64,000 nucleotides of DNA from Clostridia bacterium (lineage in GTDB: Bacteria; Bacillota; Clostridia; Christensenellales; Aristaeellaceae). Positions within the stretch are counted from its first letter, which is position 1. Each line of letters opens with the position of its first letter. Location: contig JAFWZN010000086.1 in the NCBI GenBank assembly GCA_017522345.1, positions 20,228 through 84,227 on the forward strand. The letters are read 5' to 3'. The position numbers and the translations under genes are program-made. Shown here piece after piece: positions 50,684 through 60,447 of this stretch. A model generated the notes under the pieces. The model searched no databases. It saw only the letters and a list, made by a program, of their open reading frames with translations, and was not told where the DNA came from.

Positions 50684-51400
50684 TTATTTTTCTTCAAGCG
50701 TTCCGCTTAATTCCTTTTTGTTAAGCTCGTTGATTGCAAGCAGAACGTCGTTTATGCGCGTTACGTCATACAGCTGAATCGAACCGTAAGGCGCGTTTAA
50801 AAGCGTTTCGATCGCATAACGATAGACCTTGAGTTCTTCAATGATCTTATTTAGGCTCTCGCTATCCTCGTCGGCGGCTGCCAGTATGTAGGAAATTTTA
50901 TCCGTCATATTGTGACCTAAAAGCAGAAGCAAGGAGCCCATGGAATCCGGGTATTTCACAAAGAAAAGGTTTTCCCTTACGCCTTCCTGTATAACTTCGT
51001 CTACAAGCGGCTGCATAAGGCGCATGCTGGTCAGCTTCATCTGCTCTCTGAGCATGACCTGACCTTCTTTATAAGCAACCCTCAGCATCAGCGCGATGAA
51101 ATCCATGCTGTCCTGATGCAGAATGGAAGACATCCCAAAAAGCAAATTAAGCTTTTCAACCGCGTTCATATTCCCTTCGCGGATCACGCGTTCGGTTTCT
51201 TCGAAGGTGGAAACCGTGCGCTTTTCACAGATGGCTTCAAGAAGAGAAAGCTTGCTTTCAAAGTGGTGATAAAAACCGCCCTTTGAAAGGTGCAGCTCAT
51301 CCAGCACGTCCTGAACCGACGTCTCTTCATACCCTTTCTGGTAGAAAAGACGCTCAGCCGTGTCGATGATGGCGGCTCTGCGAGCATCTCCCTTACGCAT
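50684..51400 (-). CDS. TetR/AcrR family transcriptional regulator
   Basis: A 238-residue regulator. The N-terminal helix-turn-helix is clear (IIDTAERLFYQKGYEETSVQ then LHLSKGGFYHHFESKL). The ligand domain is not recognisable and it is slightly long, with a C-terminal polar tail. It probably controls its own gene, because a long inverted repeat (51438-51475) covers its promoter. cwlD follows in the same direction behind a hairpin. No efflux gene lies nearby, so the regulon is unknown. Confidence 0.9.
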   Translation of the reverse strand: MRKGDARRAAIIDTAERLFYQKGYEETSVQDVLDELHLSKGGFYHHFESKLSLLEAICEKRTVSTFEETERVIREGNMNAVEKLNLLFGMSSILHQDSMDFIALMLRVAYKEGQVMLREQMKLTSMRLMQPLVDEVIQEGVRENLFFVKYPDSMGSLLLLLGHNMTDKISYILAAADEDSESLNKIIEELKVYRYAIETLLNAPYGSIQLYDVTRINDVLLAINELNKKELSGTLEEK

Positions 51401-51437
51401 TTGACATCCACGCCCCGATTTCGAATAATATAACCCA

Positions 51438-51475
51438 ACTGCGGTCTGTTTTAATTATACAAAACCGAACACAGT
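51438..51475 (-). promoter_or_regulatory. Probable TetR-type operator (15-8-15 inverted repeat)
   Basis: ACTGCGGTCTGTTTT (51438-51452) and AAAACCGAACACAGT (51461-51475) are complementary at 12 of 15 positions around an eight-base centre. The repeat covers the -10 box and spacer of the tetR promoter, the typical place for autorepression. Confidence 0.6.
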
Positions 51476-51482
51476 CTGTCAA
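51454..51482 (-). promoter_or_regulatory. Perfect-consensus sigma-A promoter of tetR
   Basis: On the minus strand TTGACA (51482-51477), 17 bases, TATAAT (51459-51454). Both match consensus exactly. Confidence 0.82.
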
Positions 51483-51544
51483 TAGTTTTATTTCGAAATC
51501 ATCAACTTTTATTACGAATCTTTGACGAAAGATGGGTTAAATTG

Positions 51545-53014
51545 TCAATCAAGCGCGTCAAACGGCAAATGATCGGCGTAAAAATCGGCAAAATCGCTGT
51601 GTGAAGCCAGTTCTATATAGCCGGAACGGGATTGGATGAGGTCCATATTCCTCCGGCTTTCTTTGGAAACGAGCGCATATCGGGCGCCTTTTCCCGCGGC
51701 GTTTCCGATGGGACGAATTTTATCAAGAAGCGACTTCGGTAGTAAACCGATACAGCATGCGCTTTTGAGATTAATGAAATTTCCGAATCCGCCCGCGATC
51801 AGAACCTCTTGGATGTCTTCTTCCGTGATGGAAGACTCTTGAATCAGAATATCAATTCCGGCGGAAATGGCGGCCTTGGCAAGCTGAACCTCGCGAACAT
51901 CCTTCCCTGACAGGTATACGTTTTCGGAAATCACATAATCCTCCTGCATCCTGCCCATCGGCGAAATGACTTCTTCCTCAACCAAACACGCGGTAATATC
52001 GATCAGCCCGCTTCCGCAAATTCCGCAGGGCTTGTCATTCTGTATCGTGGTGAATACGATCTTTCCGTTTTCTACATGCGCGTGATCGATTGCGCCTCTG
52101 ACGGCGCCCGTTCCACAGGCGATATGCGCGCCTTCAAACGCGGGGCCCGCCGCGCAGGAGCAGGTTAGAATCTTCCCTTTATGAATGAGCGCAATTTCGC
52201 CGTTTGTTCCGATATCAATTAAAAGAATCGTTTTCTCTGTTTTATGGAAATTGGCTGAAAGCATTGCTGCAATCGTGTCCGCACCCACATAGCCCGAGAT
52301 ACAGCCGCCGAAAAAAGCGGACGCGCCGTGAAAGGGCATATTAAAGCTGCGCGTATACTTAGGCGTAAAGGGCGCGGCGGAAATCCCGAGCGCGGAATGT
52401 CCGGAAAGAAAATGCATCATTGCGGTGTTTCCGACAAAGCTGAATTTTGATATTTCTTCCCCATTTCTGCCAGCCTTTATCAAAAGCGATGAAGCGAGCG
52501 ACAAAATGGCTTCTTCAATTTCCGTCTTCAAAAGATGCGCGTGATCCGCGCTTTCGATGGAATACGCGATTCTCGAAACTACGTCTGCGCCGTGGGCGCG
52601 CTGGGGATTGAGCATGGTTTCAGAGGATAAAACCTCGCCTGTGCGTAAATCCATCAAAAATGCTGCAAGCGTAGTGGTTCCGATATCGACAGCCACGCCG
52701 AGGCCGCTTTCGCCGTCGGTATTGATTTTGCCCGAATCAAAATCAGCAAGGATTTCGGCATGTTCGCCTAAAACATATACGGTAACATCTCCGCATACAT
52801 AGCTTCTGCATGCAAGCGCATACCCTTCGGGAGCCAAAGCATCTGTTTGAATAGCGCCCTCCGCTTTTACAAGGCATTTTCCGCAAGCGCCTCTCCCGCC
52901 GCAGGGCGCATGAACGCGCGCGCCGGCTTTGTTAAGCACGTCCATCAGCTTTTCGCCCTCCTGCGCGGGAACGGAAACGGACCTGTCCTCAAAAATAATC
53001 GTCACTGTATACAT
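51545..53014 (-). CDS. Reductive activator of corrinoid proteins, RACo-like (2Fe-2S plus ASKHA domain, DUF4445)
   Basis: A 489-residue protein. Residues 1-90 are a plant-type 2Fe-2S ferredoxin with Cys38, 44, 47 and 69 (CGGRGACGKC). The remainder is an ASKHA ATPase-like domain (VAVDIGTTTLAAFLMDL, ILLIDIGTNGEIAL, VLIAGGFGNFINL). Such proteins reduce inactive cob(II)alamin on corrinoid methyl carriers with ATP. No corrinoid protein is next to it; the URO-D-like protein at 29764 is a possible functional relative. It is the last gene of pth-mfd-ygiQ, joined by TAATG to ygiQ. Confidence 0.9.
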   Translation of the reverse strand: MYTVTIIFEDRSVSVPAQEGEKLMDVLNKAGARVHAPCGGRGACGKCLVKAEGAIQTDALAPEGYALACRSYVCGDVTVYVLGEHAEILADFDSGKINTDGESGLGVAVDIGTTTLAAFLMDLRTGEVLSSETMLNPQRAHGADVVSRIAYSIESADHAHLLKTEIEEAILSLASSLLIKAGRNGEEISKFSFVGNTAMMHFLSGHSALGISAAPFTPKYTRSFNMPFHGASAFFGGCISGYVGADTIAAMLSANFHKTEKTILLIDIGTNGEIALIHKGKILTCSCAAGPAFEGAHIACGTGAVRGAIDHAHVENGKIVFTTIQNDKPCGICGSGLIDITACLVEEEVISPMGRMQEDYVISENVYLSGKDVREVQLAKAAISAGIDILIQESSITEEDIQEVLIAGGFGNFINLKSACCIGLLPKSLLDKIRPIGNAAGKGARYALVSKESRRNMDLIQSRSGYIELASHSDFADFYADHLPFDALD

Positions 53015-54972
53015 TATCTACGTCCTTTTCTTTCCGTGCGGACAGATTTGGGGGAAGCGTTCTCGCTTCTGCCGCGCGTACTTTTTTCATTCCTTCCCTG
53101 CTTAAACGTTCTTTCAGAACCTTTCTTTGAAGAGGATTTGCTGTAACGCCCCTCGGCGCCTGTTTTTGCCGCTTCTTTCTTTTCATACGGCGCAATGAGG
53201 CAACCGGGGCCCCAGCCGATTAAATCGGTTCTGCCGGCCATTTTGAGCGCTTTCATAACTGCTTGGCGGTTCTGCGGGCGATCGTACTGCATGAGCGCTC
53301 TTTGCATTTCCTTATCCTCGGGCGTTTTTGCGACATACACGTTTTTCATGTCCCTCGGATCAAGGCCGGTATAGAACATCGCGGTTGAAAGCGTTCCGGG
53401 CGTCGGATAGAAATCCTGCACCTGATCGGGGTGAAGATTATTCTTTTTCATGTAGACGGCAAGCTGAATCGCGTCTGAAAGCGTACAGCCGGGATGCGAG
53501 GACATGAAATACGGAACGATATACTGATCCATTTTATGCTGCTTGTTGGCCTCTTTGAAGCGCTTTAAGAATTCGTCGAACACTTCGACATTCGGCTTTC
53601 CCATGTACTTGAGAGCGTTCGGCGACGCATGCTCCGGCGCAACCTTGAGCTGTCCGCTGATGTGGTGCTTGACCAGTTCGTTCAAAAACGTGTTTTTCTT
53701 ATCCAGCATCATGTAATCAAAGCGGATTCCGGATCGGACAAATACCTTTTTGACGTTTGGAAGCGAACGCAGCGAACGCAGAATGTCGACATACTCCGAG
53801 TGATCTGCGTCCACGTTCTTGCACGGGGACGGGAACAGGCATTGTCTCTGCTTGCAGGTTCCGCACTTTAACTGTTTTTTACACGCAGGAAAGCGGAAAT
53901 TGGCGGTAGGTCCGCCGACGTCGTGAATATAGCCTTTGAAATTCGGTTTTTTTGTGAGCAGTTTCGCTTCCGAAAGAATGGATTCCTTGCTTCTTGAAGT
54001 TACAATTCTTCCCTGATGGAAGGTGAGCGCACAGAAATTGCATGCGCCAAAGCAGCCGCGCTCGGAGGTGATGGAGAATTCCACCTCGGAAAGCGCGGGA
54101 ATGCCGCCCATATCGTCGTAAACGGGATGCCATGTTCTCTGATAAGGAAGCGCGTATACCTTGTCCAGCTCTTCCGAGGTAAGCGGCATGGCGGGAATAT
54201 TCTGAATCATGTATCTTGCGCCGTGCTTCTGCGCGATTCGCTTTCCGCGAACGGGGTCCTGTTCGTTATACTGGTGAAGAAATGCGCGCGCATAGGCTCT
54301 TTTATCCTTCATGACTTCCTCGGCAGAATCGATGACGATGGCATCCTCAGGCGCTTCCTTGCGCATGACGCAGGTTCCGGGGACGTCCATGTCGGAAAAA
54401 GGTTTATTATCCTTCATCCATTCCGCGACCTTTAAAATGGTCTTTTCCCCCATGCCGTACATCAAAACGTCCGCGCCGGAATCGACCAAAATGGAATTGC
54501 GCACGCGGTCGTCCCAGTAGTCGTAATGCGCGAATCTGCGAAGAGACGCTTCCACGCCGCCGATGCCGATGGGCTTTGCGCCGTAGGCTTCGCGTATGCG
54601 GTTGCAGTATACAACGGTCGCGCGGTCCGGGCGCATGCCGGCTTTTCCGCCCGGCGAATAGGCGTCGGTATTTCTGTGCTTTTTGGCGGCAGTATAATGA
54701 TTTACCATAGAATCGACCACGCCCGCTGTTACAAGAAAGCCGATTTTGGGCTCGCCAAAGCGCATGAAAGCGCTTTTATCGTGCCAGTCGGGCTGAGGGA
54801 GCAGGCAAACGCGATAGCCTGCCCTCTCCAGCACGCGCGAAATGATGGCAAGACCAAACGACGGATGATCGACATATGCGTCGCCCGTAACATAGACAAA
54901 ATCCGGCCTGTCCCATCCGCGCTTTTCCATTTCCTCGCGGGTGATCGGAAGAAATCCTTTTGTCGATCGCAT
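53014..54972 (-). CDS. ygiQ: YgiQ family radical SAM protein
   Basis: A 652-residue radical SAM protein. The N-terminal cobalamin-binding-like region (DRPDFVYVTGDAYVDHPSF) is followed by the 4Fe-4S motif CFGACNFCAL near residue 300 and extra Cys-rich motifs (CKKQLKCGTCKQRQC). The C-terminus has a basic, Ser/Lys/Arg-rich tail of about 45 residues without obvious fold, perhaps RNA-binding. Substrate is unknown for the family. GAGGG lies nine bases before the ATG at 54972. It sits between mfd and the corrinoid activator. Confidence 0.93.
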   Translation of the reverse strand: MRSTKGFLPITREEMEKRGWDRPDFVYVTGDAYVDHPSFGLAIISRVLERAGYRVCLLPQPDWHDKSAFMRFGEPKIGFLVTAGVVDSMVNHYTAAKKHRNTDAYSPGGKAGMRPDRATVVYCNRIREAYGAKPIGIGGVEASLRRFAHYDYWDDRVRNSILVDSGADVLMYGMGEKTILKVAEWMKDNKPFSDMDVPGTCVMRKEAPEDAIVIDSAEEVMKDKRAYARAFLHQYNEQDPVRGKRIAQKHGARYMIQNIPAMPLTSEELDKVYALPYQRTWHPVYDDMGGIPALSEVEFSITSERGCFGACNFCALTFHQGRIVTSRSKESILSEAKLLTKKPNFKGYIHDVGGPTANFRFPACKKQLKCGTCKQRQCLFPSPCKNVDADHSEYVDILRSLRSLPNVKKVFVRSGIRFDYMMLDKKNTFLNELVKHHISGQLKVAPEHASPNALKYMGKPNVEVFDEFLKRFKEANKQHKMDQYIVPYFMSSHPGCTLSDAIQLAVYMKKNNLHPDQVQDFYPTPGTLSTAMFYTGLDPRDMKNVYVAKTPEDKEMQRALMQYDRPQNRQAVMKALKMAGRTDLIGWGPGCLIAPYEKKEAAKTGAEGRYSKSSSKKGSERTFKQGRNEKSTRGRSENASPKSVRTERKGRR

Positions 54973-54986
54973 GTTTAAATTCCCTC

Positions 54987-57900
54987 TTATACTGAAAGTG
55001 TGTCTTTCACAATCTCGTTCATCGCTTCGACCGCGCCCTTTAAAAGCTCCTCGTTTTTCTTGTTTATTTCAAAATACGAGATGCTGGGCGGATTTCCCGG
55101 CATCAGGCGCATGCACTTTTTGTGCTTTTCCATCGCCTTTATAAGCTTCATGATGTCGATATCCGCCATCATGGAAAAACGCATATTGAGCTGATCGCCC
55201 TTGGACTGAATAAGATCAATGCCGATTTTGCCCGCTAAGGATTTTAGCTGAGCAATATCGATTAAGTTCATAACAGGCTTGGTCGGATCGCCGAATCGGT
55301 CGATAAGCTCTTCGATAAGGTCTTCTCTGGCCTCATACGAATCGATGCCTGCGATTTTTTTGTACATTTCAATGCGCATAACGTCGCTTGCGACATATTC
55401 CTGCGGAAGATACGCGTCGGCTTTGATCTCGATGCGCGTCTGAATATCGCCAAGGCTGATATCGCCGCGCATTTCGCGAACGGTGTCCTCAATCATCTTG
55501 ACGTACAGATCGTAGCCGACCGAGGCCATATGGCCGCTCTGCTCCGCGCCAAGCAGGTTTCCTGTTCCGCGAATTTCAAGGTCGCGCATGGCGACGCGGA
55601 AGCCGGAACCGAATTCCGTAAATTCGCGGATGGCGCTTAATCGCTTTTCGGCGTCCGGCGTTAAAACCTTGTTGGGATTAACGGTGAGATACGCATAGGC
55701 GAGGCGATTGCTGCGGCCGACTCTTCCGCGAAGCTGATAAAGCTGTGAAAGACCGAAACGATCGCTTTCGCATACGATCAATGTATTGGCGCGCGGAACG
55801 TCCAAGCCGGCTTCGATGATTGTTGTGCAGAGAAGCACGTCGAATTTCCCCTCGTAGAAGTCCAGCATCACGTCTTCGAGCTGATGCTCGCGCATCTGAC
55901 CATGGCCTACGCAAATACGCGCTTCAGGAACAAGCTTTTTAAGCCTTTGATACATCATGTCGATGGTTTGAACGCGGTTGTGAAGCACATATACCTGACC
56001 GCCTCTGGACAATTCGCGAAGGATCGCGTCGCGGATCAGACCGTCCGAGTATTCGACGACGTAGGTCTGAACGGGATAGCGTTCCTCGGGCGGAGACTGG
56101 AGAAGCGACATATCGCGGATGCCGACCATGGACATGTGAAGGGTTCTCGGGATGGGCGTGGCGGAGAGCGTCAGAACGTCGATGTTCTTTTTGTATTGCT
56201 TGATGGCTTCCTTATGTCCTACGCCGAAGCGCTGCTCTTCGTCAACAACCAAAAGGCCAAGGTCCTTGTAGGCGATATCCTTGTTTAAAAGGCGATGCGT
56301 TCCTACGATTACGTCAATTTTTCCGCTCTTTAAATCCTCGATAATTTTCTTCTGCTCGGAAGCGGATTTAAATCGGCTCAAGGAATCAACCTTCACAGGG
56401 AACTTGTGAAATCGATTTAAAATGGTTGCATAGTGCTGCTGAACGAGAATCGTGGTCGGCGCAAGGAGCGCCGCCTGTTTTCCGTCCATGATGCATTTGA
56501 AAATGGCCCTTAATGCTACTTCGGTTTTTCCGTAGCCAACATCGCCGCACAAGAGGCGATCCATCACCTCGGGCTTTTCCATATCGCGCTTGATATCCTC
56601 AATCGCCGTCAGCTGGTCGGGCGTTTCCTCAAACGGAAAAGCGTCTTCAAACTCCCTTTGCCACGGCGTATCGGGCGAAAATGCATAGCCGCTCACCGCG
56701 CGCCTTTCGGCATAGAGTTTTATAAGATCGCCGGCAATTTCCTTGATGGAGGATTTGACCTTCGCCTTCTGCTTCTGCCATTCGCCGCCGGATAAGCGAT
56801 TAAGCTTGGGCACCTCGCCTTCCGAGCCGATGTATTTCTGAACGCGGTCGAGCTGGTCGGTAGGCACATACAATTTATCGCTGCCCTGATAGCGGATGTG
56901 CAGAAAATCGCGAAGCTTTCCTTCACTGGACAAGCGCACCGTGCCCATATACTGGCCGATACCGTGATTTTCGTGCACGACAAAATCGCCGACGTTCAAA
57001 TCGGTGAACGCCGCCATTTTGTTCCCCGAACGGGTGACAGCATGGGTTTTCTTTTTGCCAAGGCCGAAAATATCGGCTTCAGCCAATATGGCAAGCTTTA
57101 AATCAGGATAGACAAAGCCTTTTGAAAGCGTGCCCGGCAGAATCATGGGAAGGCCGGGGAGCAGGGTTTCGGGTTCTTCTTCATAAAGAGAGACAACCTC
57201 GTCCTGTTCCATAAGCGAGGCGCTCAATCGCTTTCCTCGGGCTACGCCGCCCGCCAGAAGCGCGACGCGCCAGTTTTCCGTTTTCCATTTTGCAATGTCT
57301 CGCGCAAGCTCTCGTATGTTTCCGGAATAGCCGGTTGCATTCATGCAATCGAATTTGAAAAGATTTTTAATCCTGAAATCCGCCTGCTGGCGCAAAAACG
57401 GCTGTAAAATCAGCGCGGAATGCTTATCAAATTCAGGAATCAATTGGTCAAACGTCAAAAGGAGATTCGCCTGATCGGAAAAGGCCTCGTCTCTTTCCAT
57501 GGCGGCCTTGAAATATTCTTCAAACTCCAGCATCCGGTTTTCACAGCGGTCGCGAAGGCGATCCGGCTGATCAAGCACAATGACAGGATTGTCCTGGTAA
57601 TCAAGAATCGTGTCGCATTTCTCATACAGAATATGAATGAGCGCTTCGCGTCCGTCCACCAAGCGGTCGGCCTTCAGGGCTTCCACTATCGGCGAATATT
57701 TCTTTTGAAGCGTGCTTCGCGGGATCAGATTTTTCTTGATTTCGCCCTTTTTCGGCTTTTTCGGTTTTTTGCCAAGTTCAAACATCGACGGCATTTCCTC
57801 AAGCGGACCGTCGCCGGATGTGATTTCAAAAAATTCTTCGAAGGGAATTAAGTCAAATTCCTTTTCAAGCTTTCTCTGTCTGTCCTCGGTATCCGAAGGA

Positions 57901-58664
57901 TTTTTCATTACCAGCATGCCTTCGATTTTGTCGGCAGCTTTCTTGGCTTCGCTTCCGTAGATCAAAATTTCGCTCGCCGGGTACATCGTGACGGACTTAA
58001 GACGGCTCACGCTTCTTTGCGTAAGTACGTCAAAATCGCGAAGAGAATCCACTTCGTCGTCAAAAAATTCAATACGCACAGCATTCTGGCTTCCGACGGG
58101 ATACACATCCAGAATGCCGCCGCGAAGCGCGCATTGCCCCTTGGCGTCGACAATATCCACGCGCTCGTATCCCGCGCGGACGAGCTTTTCGATCAGATCA
58201 ATCGGCTCCATGCATTCGCCCTCGGAAACGGAAATCACGTTTGCCAAGAAGCGCGATTTCTGCATCAGCCTGTGCATAAGCGCATCCGCCGGAACGACCA
58301 GCAATTTGATGTCGCCCGAGACGAATTTTCCAATGGCTTCAAGACGCCTTAATGAAAGCTCCTTGCTCGATGCGGCTGCGTGCAGAAACGAGACCTCGCG
58401 TGCAGGAAGCATTTGCGCTCCGCCGCCCGTTAAAGCGTTATAATCATCTACAATATGCGCGCCTGCTGAGTCATTCGGGCAAACGACGATAAAGGGACGG
58501 TTTGTATCTCTAACAAGCGCGGACAAAATGTGCACGCGCTGGCTGTCGTCTGCTCCGTAGGCGTACTGATACGCCTTCATTTCAAGCGAATGTAAAAGGT
58601 CTTTGTAGATCTGAAGCTCCTTGAGCGGTTCAAACAAAAAAGCATTTTTGAATAGATGATTCAT
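54987..58664 (-). CDS. mfd: Transcription-repair coupling factor Mfd
   Basis: A 1225-residue translocase that removes stalled RNA polymerase from DNA lesions and recruits UvrA. Domains in order: UvrB-homology (residues 1-330), the RNA polymerase-interacting domain ([17 protein letters not shown]), the RecG-like helicase with GDVGYGKTE and [11 protein letters not shown] motif and the C-terminal regulatory domain. The ATG at 58664 has AAGGA upstream; an earlier ATG would overlap the end of pth. The pair pth-mfd is conserved in Firmicutes. Confidence 0.96.
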   Translation of the reverse strand: MNHLFKNAFLFEPLKELQIYKDLLHSLEMKAYQYAYGADDSQRVHILSALVRDTNRPFIVVCPNDSAGAHIVDDYNALTGGGAQMLPAREVSFLHAAASSKELSLRRLEAIGKFVSGDIKLLVVPADALMHRLMQKSRFLANVISVSEGECMEPIDLIEKLVRAGYERVDIVDAKGQCALRGGILDVYPVGSQNAVRIEFFDDEVDSLRDFDVLTQRSVSRLKSVTMYPASEILIYGSEAKKAADKIEGMLVMKNPSDTEDRQRKLEKEFDLIPFEEFFEITSGDGPLEEMPSMFELGKKPKKPKKGEIKKNLIPRSTLQKKYSPIVEALKADRLVDGREALIHILYEKCDTILDYQDNPVIVLDQPDRLRDRCENRMLEFEEYFKAAMERDEAFSDQANLLLTFDQLIPEFDKHSALILQPFLRQQADFRIKNLFKFDCMNATGYSGNIRELARDIAKWKTENWRVALLAGGVARGKRLSASLMEQDEVVSLYEEEPETLLPGLPMILPGTLSKGFVYPDLKLAILAEADIFGLGKKKTHAVTRSGNKMAAFTDLNVGDFVVHENHGIGQYMGTVRLSSEGKLRDFLHIRYQGSDKLYVPTDQLDRVQKYIGSEGEVPKLNRLSGGEWQKQKAKVKSSIKEIAGDLIKLYAERRAVSGYAFSPDTPWQREFEDAFPFEETPDQLTAIEDIKRDMEKPEVMDRLLCGDVGYGKTEVALRAIFKCIMDGKQAALLAPTTILVQQHYATILNRFHKFPVKVDSLSRFKSASEQKKIIEDLKSGKIDVIVGTHRLLNKDIAYKDLGLLVVDEEQRFGVGHKEAIKQYKKNIDVLTLSATPIPRTLHMSMVGIRDMSLLQSPPEERYPVQTYVVEYSDGLIRDAILRELSRGGQVYVLHNRVQTIDMMYQRLKKLVPEARICVGHGQMREHQLEDVMLDFYEGKFDVLLCTTIIEAGLDVPRANTLIVCESDRFGLSQLYQLRGRVGRSNRLAYAYLTVNPNKVLTPDAEKRLSAIREFTEFGSGFRVAMRDLEIRGTGNLLGAEQSGHMASVGYDLYVKMIEDTVREMRGDISLGDIQTRIEIKADAYLPQEYVASDVMRIEMYKKIAGIDSYEAREDLIEELIDRFGDPTKPVMNLIDIAQLKSLAGKIGIDLIQSKGDQLNMRFSMMADIDIMKLIKAMEKHKKCMRLMPGNPPSISYFEINKKNEELLKGAVEAMNEIVKDTLSV

Positions 58665-58674
58665 GGATATTCCT

Positions 58675-59241
58675 TTATTTGCGTCCGACAAAGGCGCGGA
58701 CGGCGTCGAGTCCTTCTTTTAAATACACTTCAACCGCCTGCGCGGCTTTCTGATACCCCTCAGCCATGAGATTGGCAATTTCTTCTGTTTCGGGGCGGCA
58801 CAGAACATAATCCTTAAGATCCCACTTCTCGGGCGGTCTTCCGATGCCGACGCGGATTCGGGGGAAATCTGTTCGGCCCAGAAGCTGAATGATATTGCGC
58901 ATGCCGTTATGCGTTCCCGCGCTGCCCTCCGCGCGGAAACGAACCTTTCCGTCGGGAAGATCAACGTCGTCGTACAGAACGATCAATTGGTCGTATTCGG
59001 GCTTATACCAGTTCAAAAGCTGAACAACGCTTTCGCCGGATAAATTCATAAACGTCTGCGGCTTGCACAAAACCGCCTTTTGTCCGCCAATCAATCCCTC
59101 GCCGACGATGGCCTTGCATTTGTTTTTCTCAACGCTTATTTTGTTTCTCTTTGCAAGCATGTCGATGATTTCAAAGCCAACGTTGTGCCGCGTGTGCATA
59201 TATTTTGCGCCGGGATTCCCGAGACCAACGATAACGAACAT
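58675..59241 (-). CDS. pth: Peptidyl-tRNA hydrolase
   Basis: A 188-residue enzyme (SpoVC in Bacillus) that frees tRNA from prematurely released peptidyl-tRNA. GLGNPGAKYMHTRHNVGFEI has the catalytic His, and KPQTFMNLSGESV and GSAGTHNGMRNI are conserved. It starts its transcript from the promoter at 59322 and is followed by mfd after ten bases. Confidence 0.97.
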   Translation of the reverse strand: MFVIVGLGNPGAKYMHTRHNVGFEIIDMLAKRNKISVEKNKCKAIVGEGLIGGQKAVLCKPQTFMNLSGESVVQLLNWYKPEYDQLIVLYDDVDLPDGKVRFRAEGSAGTHNGMRNIIQLLGRTDFPRIRVGIGRPPEKWDLKDYVLCRPETEEIANLMAEGYQKAAQAVEVYLKEGLDAVRAFVGRK

Positions 59242-59321
59242 AATAGCCTCCGATTGAAAAGGTATTAGCGGGCAGACGAATCAATCGTCCTCCCGCGCTT
59301 TTGTATTTTGCTGATTCAGAT

Positions 59322-59351
59322 ATTTTATCATTGATACGGGCGACTTGTCAA
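59322..59351 (-). promoter_or_regulatory. Sigma-A promoter of pth-mfd-ygiQ
   Basis: On the minus strand perfect TTGACA (59351-59346), 18 bases, TAAAAT (59327-59322). It follows directly after the purR terminator. Confidence 0.7.
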
Positions 59352-59353
59352 CT

Positions 59354-59388
59354 AAAAAAGACCGAAACGGCTGAACTGTTTCGGTCTT
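59354..59388 (-). terminator. Terminator of purR
   Basis: AAGACCGAAAC (59358-59368) pairs perfectly with GTTTCGGTCTT (59378-59388), and on the minus strand a T-run (59359-59354) follows. It lies just past the purR stop. Confidence 0.85.
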
Positions 59389-59401
59389 ATTGAAAAAGCG
59401 T

Positions 59402-60232
59402 TTACATAAGCGCACGCAAAAATTCTTCGGAGGGCGTAACGATGCATTTTCCGGTGGAAACATCCATTTCGTCGAGGGTAAGAAGGGTTTTTACATCCTT
59501 GCAGCGTTTTTCTAAAGGGATTGCGGTTGAAATCATTACGCCGATTCCGACAACTGTCGCCTTGAATTCGTTCATCATATCAACCATTCCCTGAAGCGTT
59601 CCGCCGCCCTTCATGAAATCGTCGATAATTAATGTGCGCTGCCCTTCCTTTACTGCGCGGCGAGACAATGCCATCGTTTCAATATGGTCTCCGTCGCCGG
59701 AAATATAGCTGATTTTTACCGCGCTGCCTTCATACGCTTTAGAATCGCGCCTCGCGACAACAAGCGGCACATTGAGCGCACGCGCCGTCATCAGGGCAAG
59801 CGGAATGCCCTTTGTTTCCATCGTCAGCACAAAGGACGGAGACAAATGCCAAAATCGCATGGCAAAAATGCGGCCGAGGAGCTCTGTGACGGTTGGATCG
59901 CTTGTGATATCGGAGGTATACAGAAAACCGCCCGGCAGAATGCGATCATTTGCAGAAAGAGTCTTGGAAAGGTCTTCAAGCGTTTGACGAACCTTATTTA
60001 TAGAAAGGCTCGGACGATAAAAAACGCCGCCCGCAGCGCCGGAAATCGTATGAACGGCGCCCATATCAAAACGACTGAGCGAATCGGCGATCAAATTAAC
60101 GTCCTCGCTGATGGTGGATTTTGCAGATCCGAATAGCTCGCAAAATTCACTGAATGTGTGGATGCGGTTGGGGTTTTGAATCAGCATATGCGTCATTGCG
60201 CCAAGGCGTTCGCTTCTTTTCACTCGATCCAT
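59402..60232 (-). CDS. purR: Purine operon regulator PurR
   Basis: A 276-residue Gram-positive PurR: an N-terminal winged helix (LGAMTHMLIQNPNRIHTFSE) followed by a phosphoribosyltransferase-type domain with LIIDDFMKGGGTLQGM, the PRPP loop. It binds PurBoxes and is relieved by PRPP. A PurBox-like sequence lies upstream (60247), suggesting autoregulation. The gene stands alone between its own promoter and terminator. Confidence 0.95.
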   Translation of the reverse strand: MDRVKRSERLGAMTHMLIQNPNRIHTFSEFCELFGSAKSTISEDVNLIADSLSRFDMGAVHTISGAAGGVFYRPSLSINKVRQTLEDLSKTLSANDRILPGGFLYTSDITSDPTVTELLGRIFAMRFWHLSPSFVLTMETKGIPLALMTARALNVPLVVARRDSKAYEGSAVKISYISGDGDHIETMALSRRAVKEGQRTLIIDDFMKGGGTLQGMVDMMNEFKATVVGIGVMISTAIPLEKRCKDVKTLLTLDEMDVSTGKCIVTPSEEFLRALM

Positions 60233-60246
60233 CGGTAAATCTCTCC

Positions 60247-60259
60247 AAATCCGAACGTT
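60247..60259 (+). promoter_or_regulatory. PurBox-like operator in the purR leader
   Basis: AAATCCGAACGTT matches the PurBox consensus AWWWCCGAACWWT at all but one position. It overlaps a partial inverted copy (CGAACGTTCG is palindromic). It lies between the purR promoter and start. Confidence 0.5.
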
Positions 60260-60278
60260 CGTGTTTCTGGGTACAATT

Positions 60279-60307
60279 ATAATACAGGAATTGGTATTTT
60301 TAGTGAA
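60279..60307 (-). promoter_or_regulatory. Sigma-A-like promoter of purR
   Basis: On the minus strand TTCACT (60307-60302), 17 bases, TATTAT (60284-60279). An alternative -10 TATAAT overlaps it three bases downstream but has a poorer -35 partner. Confidence 0.5.
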
Positions 60308-60389
60308 TAAACGGAAAGATTATCAGAATAGAAACGAACATTTAACCCACAAAAGCACGTGGATATGAGATACCAAAACACAAATGACG

Positions 60390-60418
60390 TTGCTCTTTTT
60401 CCAATTTGGGCGTATAAT
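60390..60418 (+). promoter_or_regulatory. Sigma-A promoter of murC
   Basis: TTGCTC (60390-60395), 17 bases, perfect TATAAT (60413-60418), about 30 bases before the start. Confidence 0.72.
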
Positions 60419-60447
60419 ATAAGGGCCTTAGAAAGGGGCTGTTTTAG

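Noticed and set aside
51518..51533. Small hairpin after the RACo-like gene as terminator
   Set aside because: The stem is six pairs with no T-run, too weak to call.
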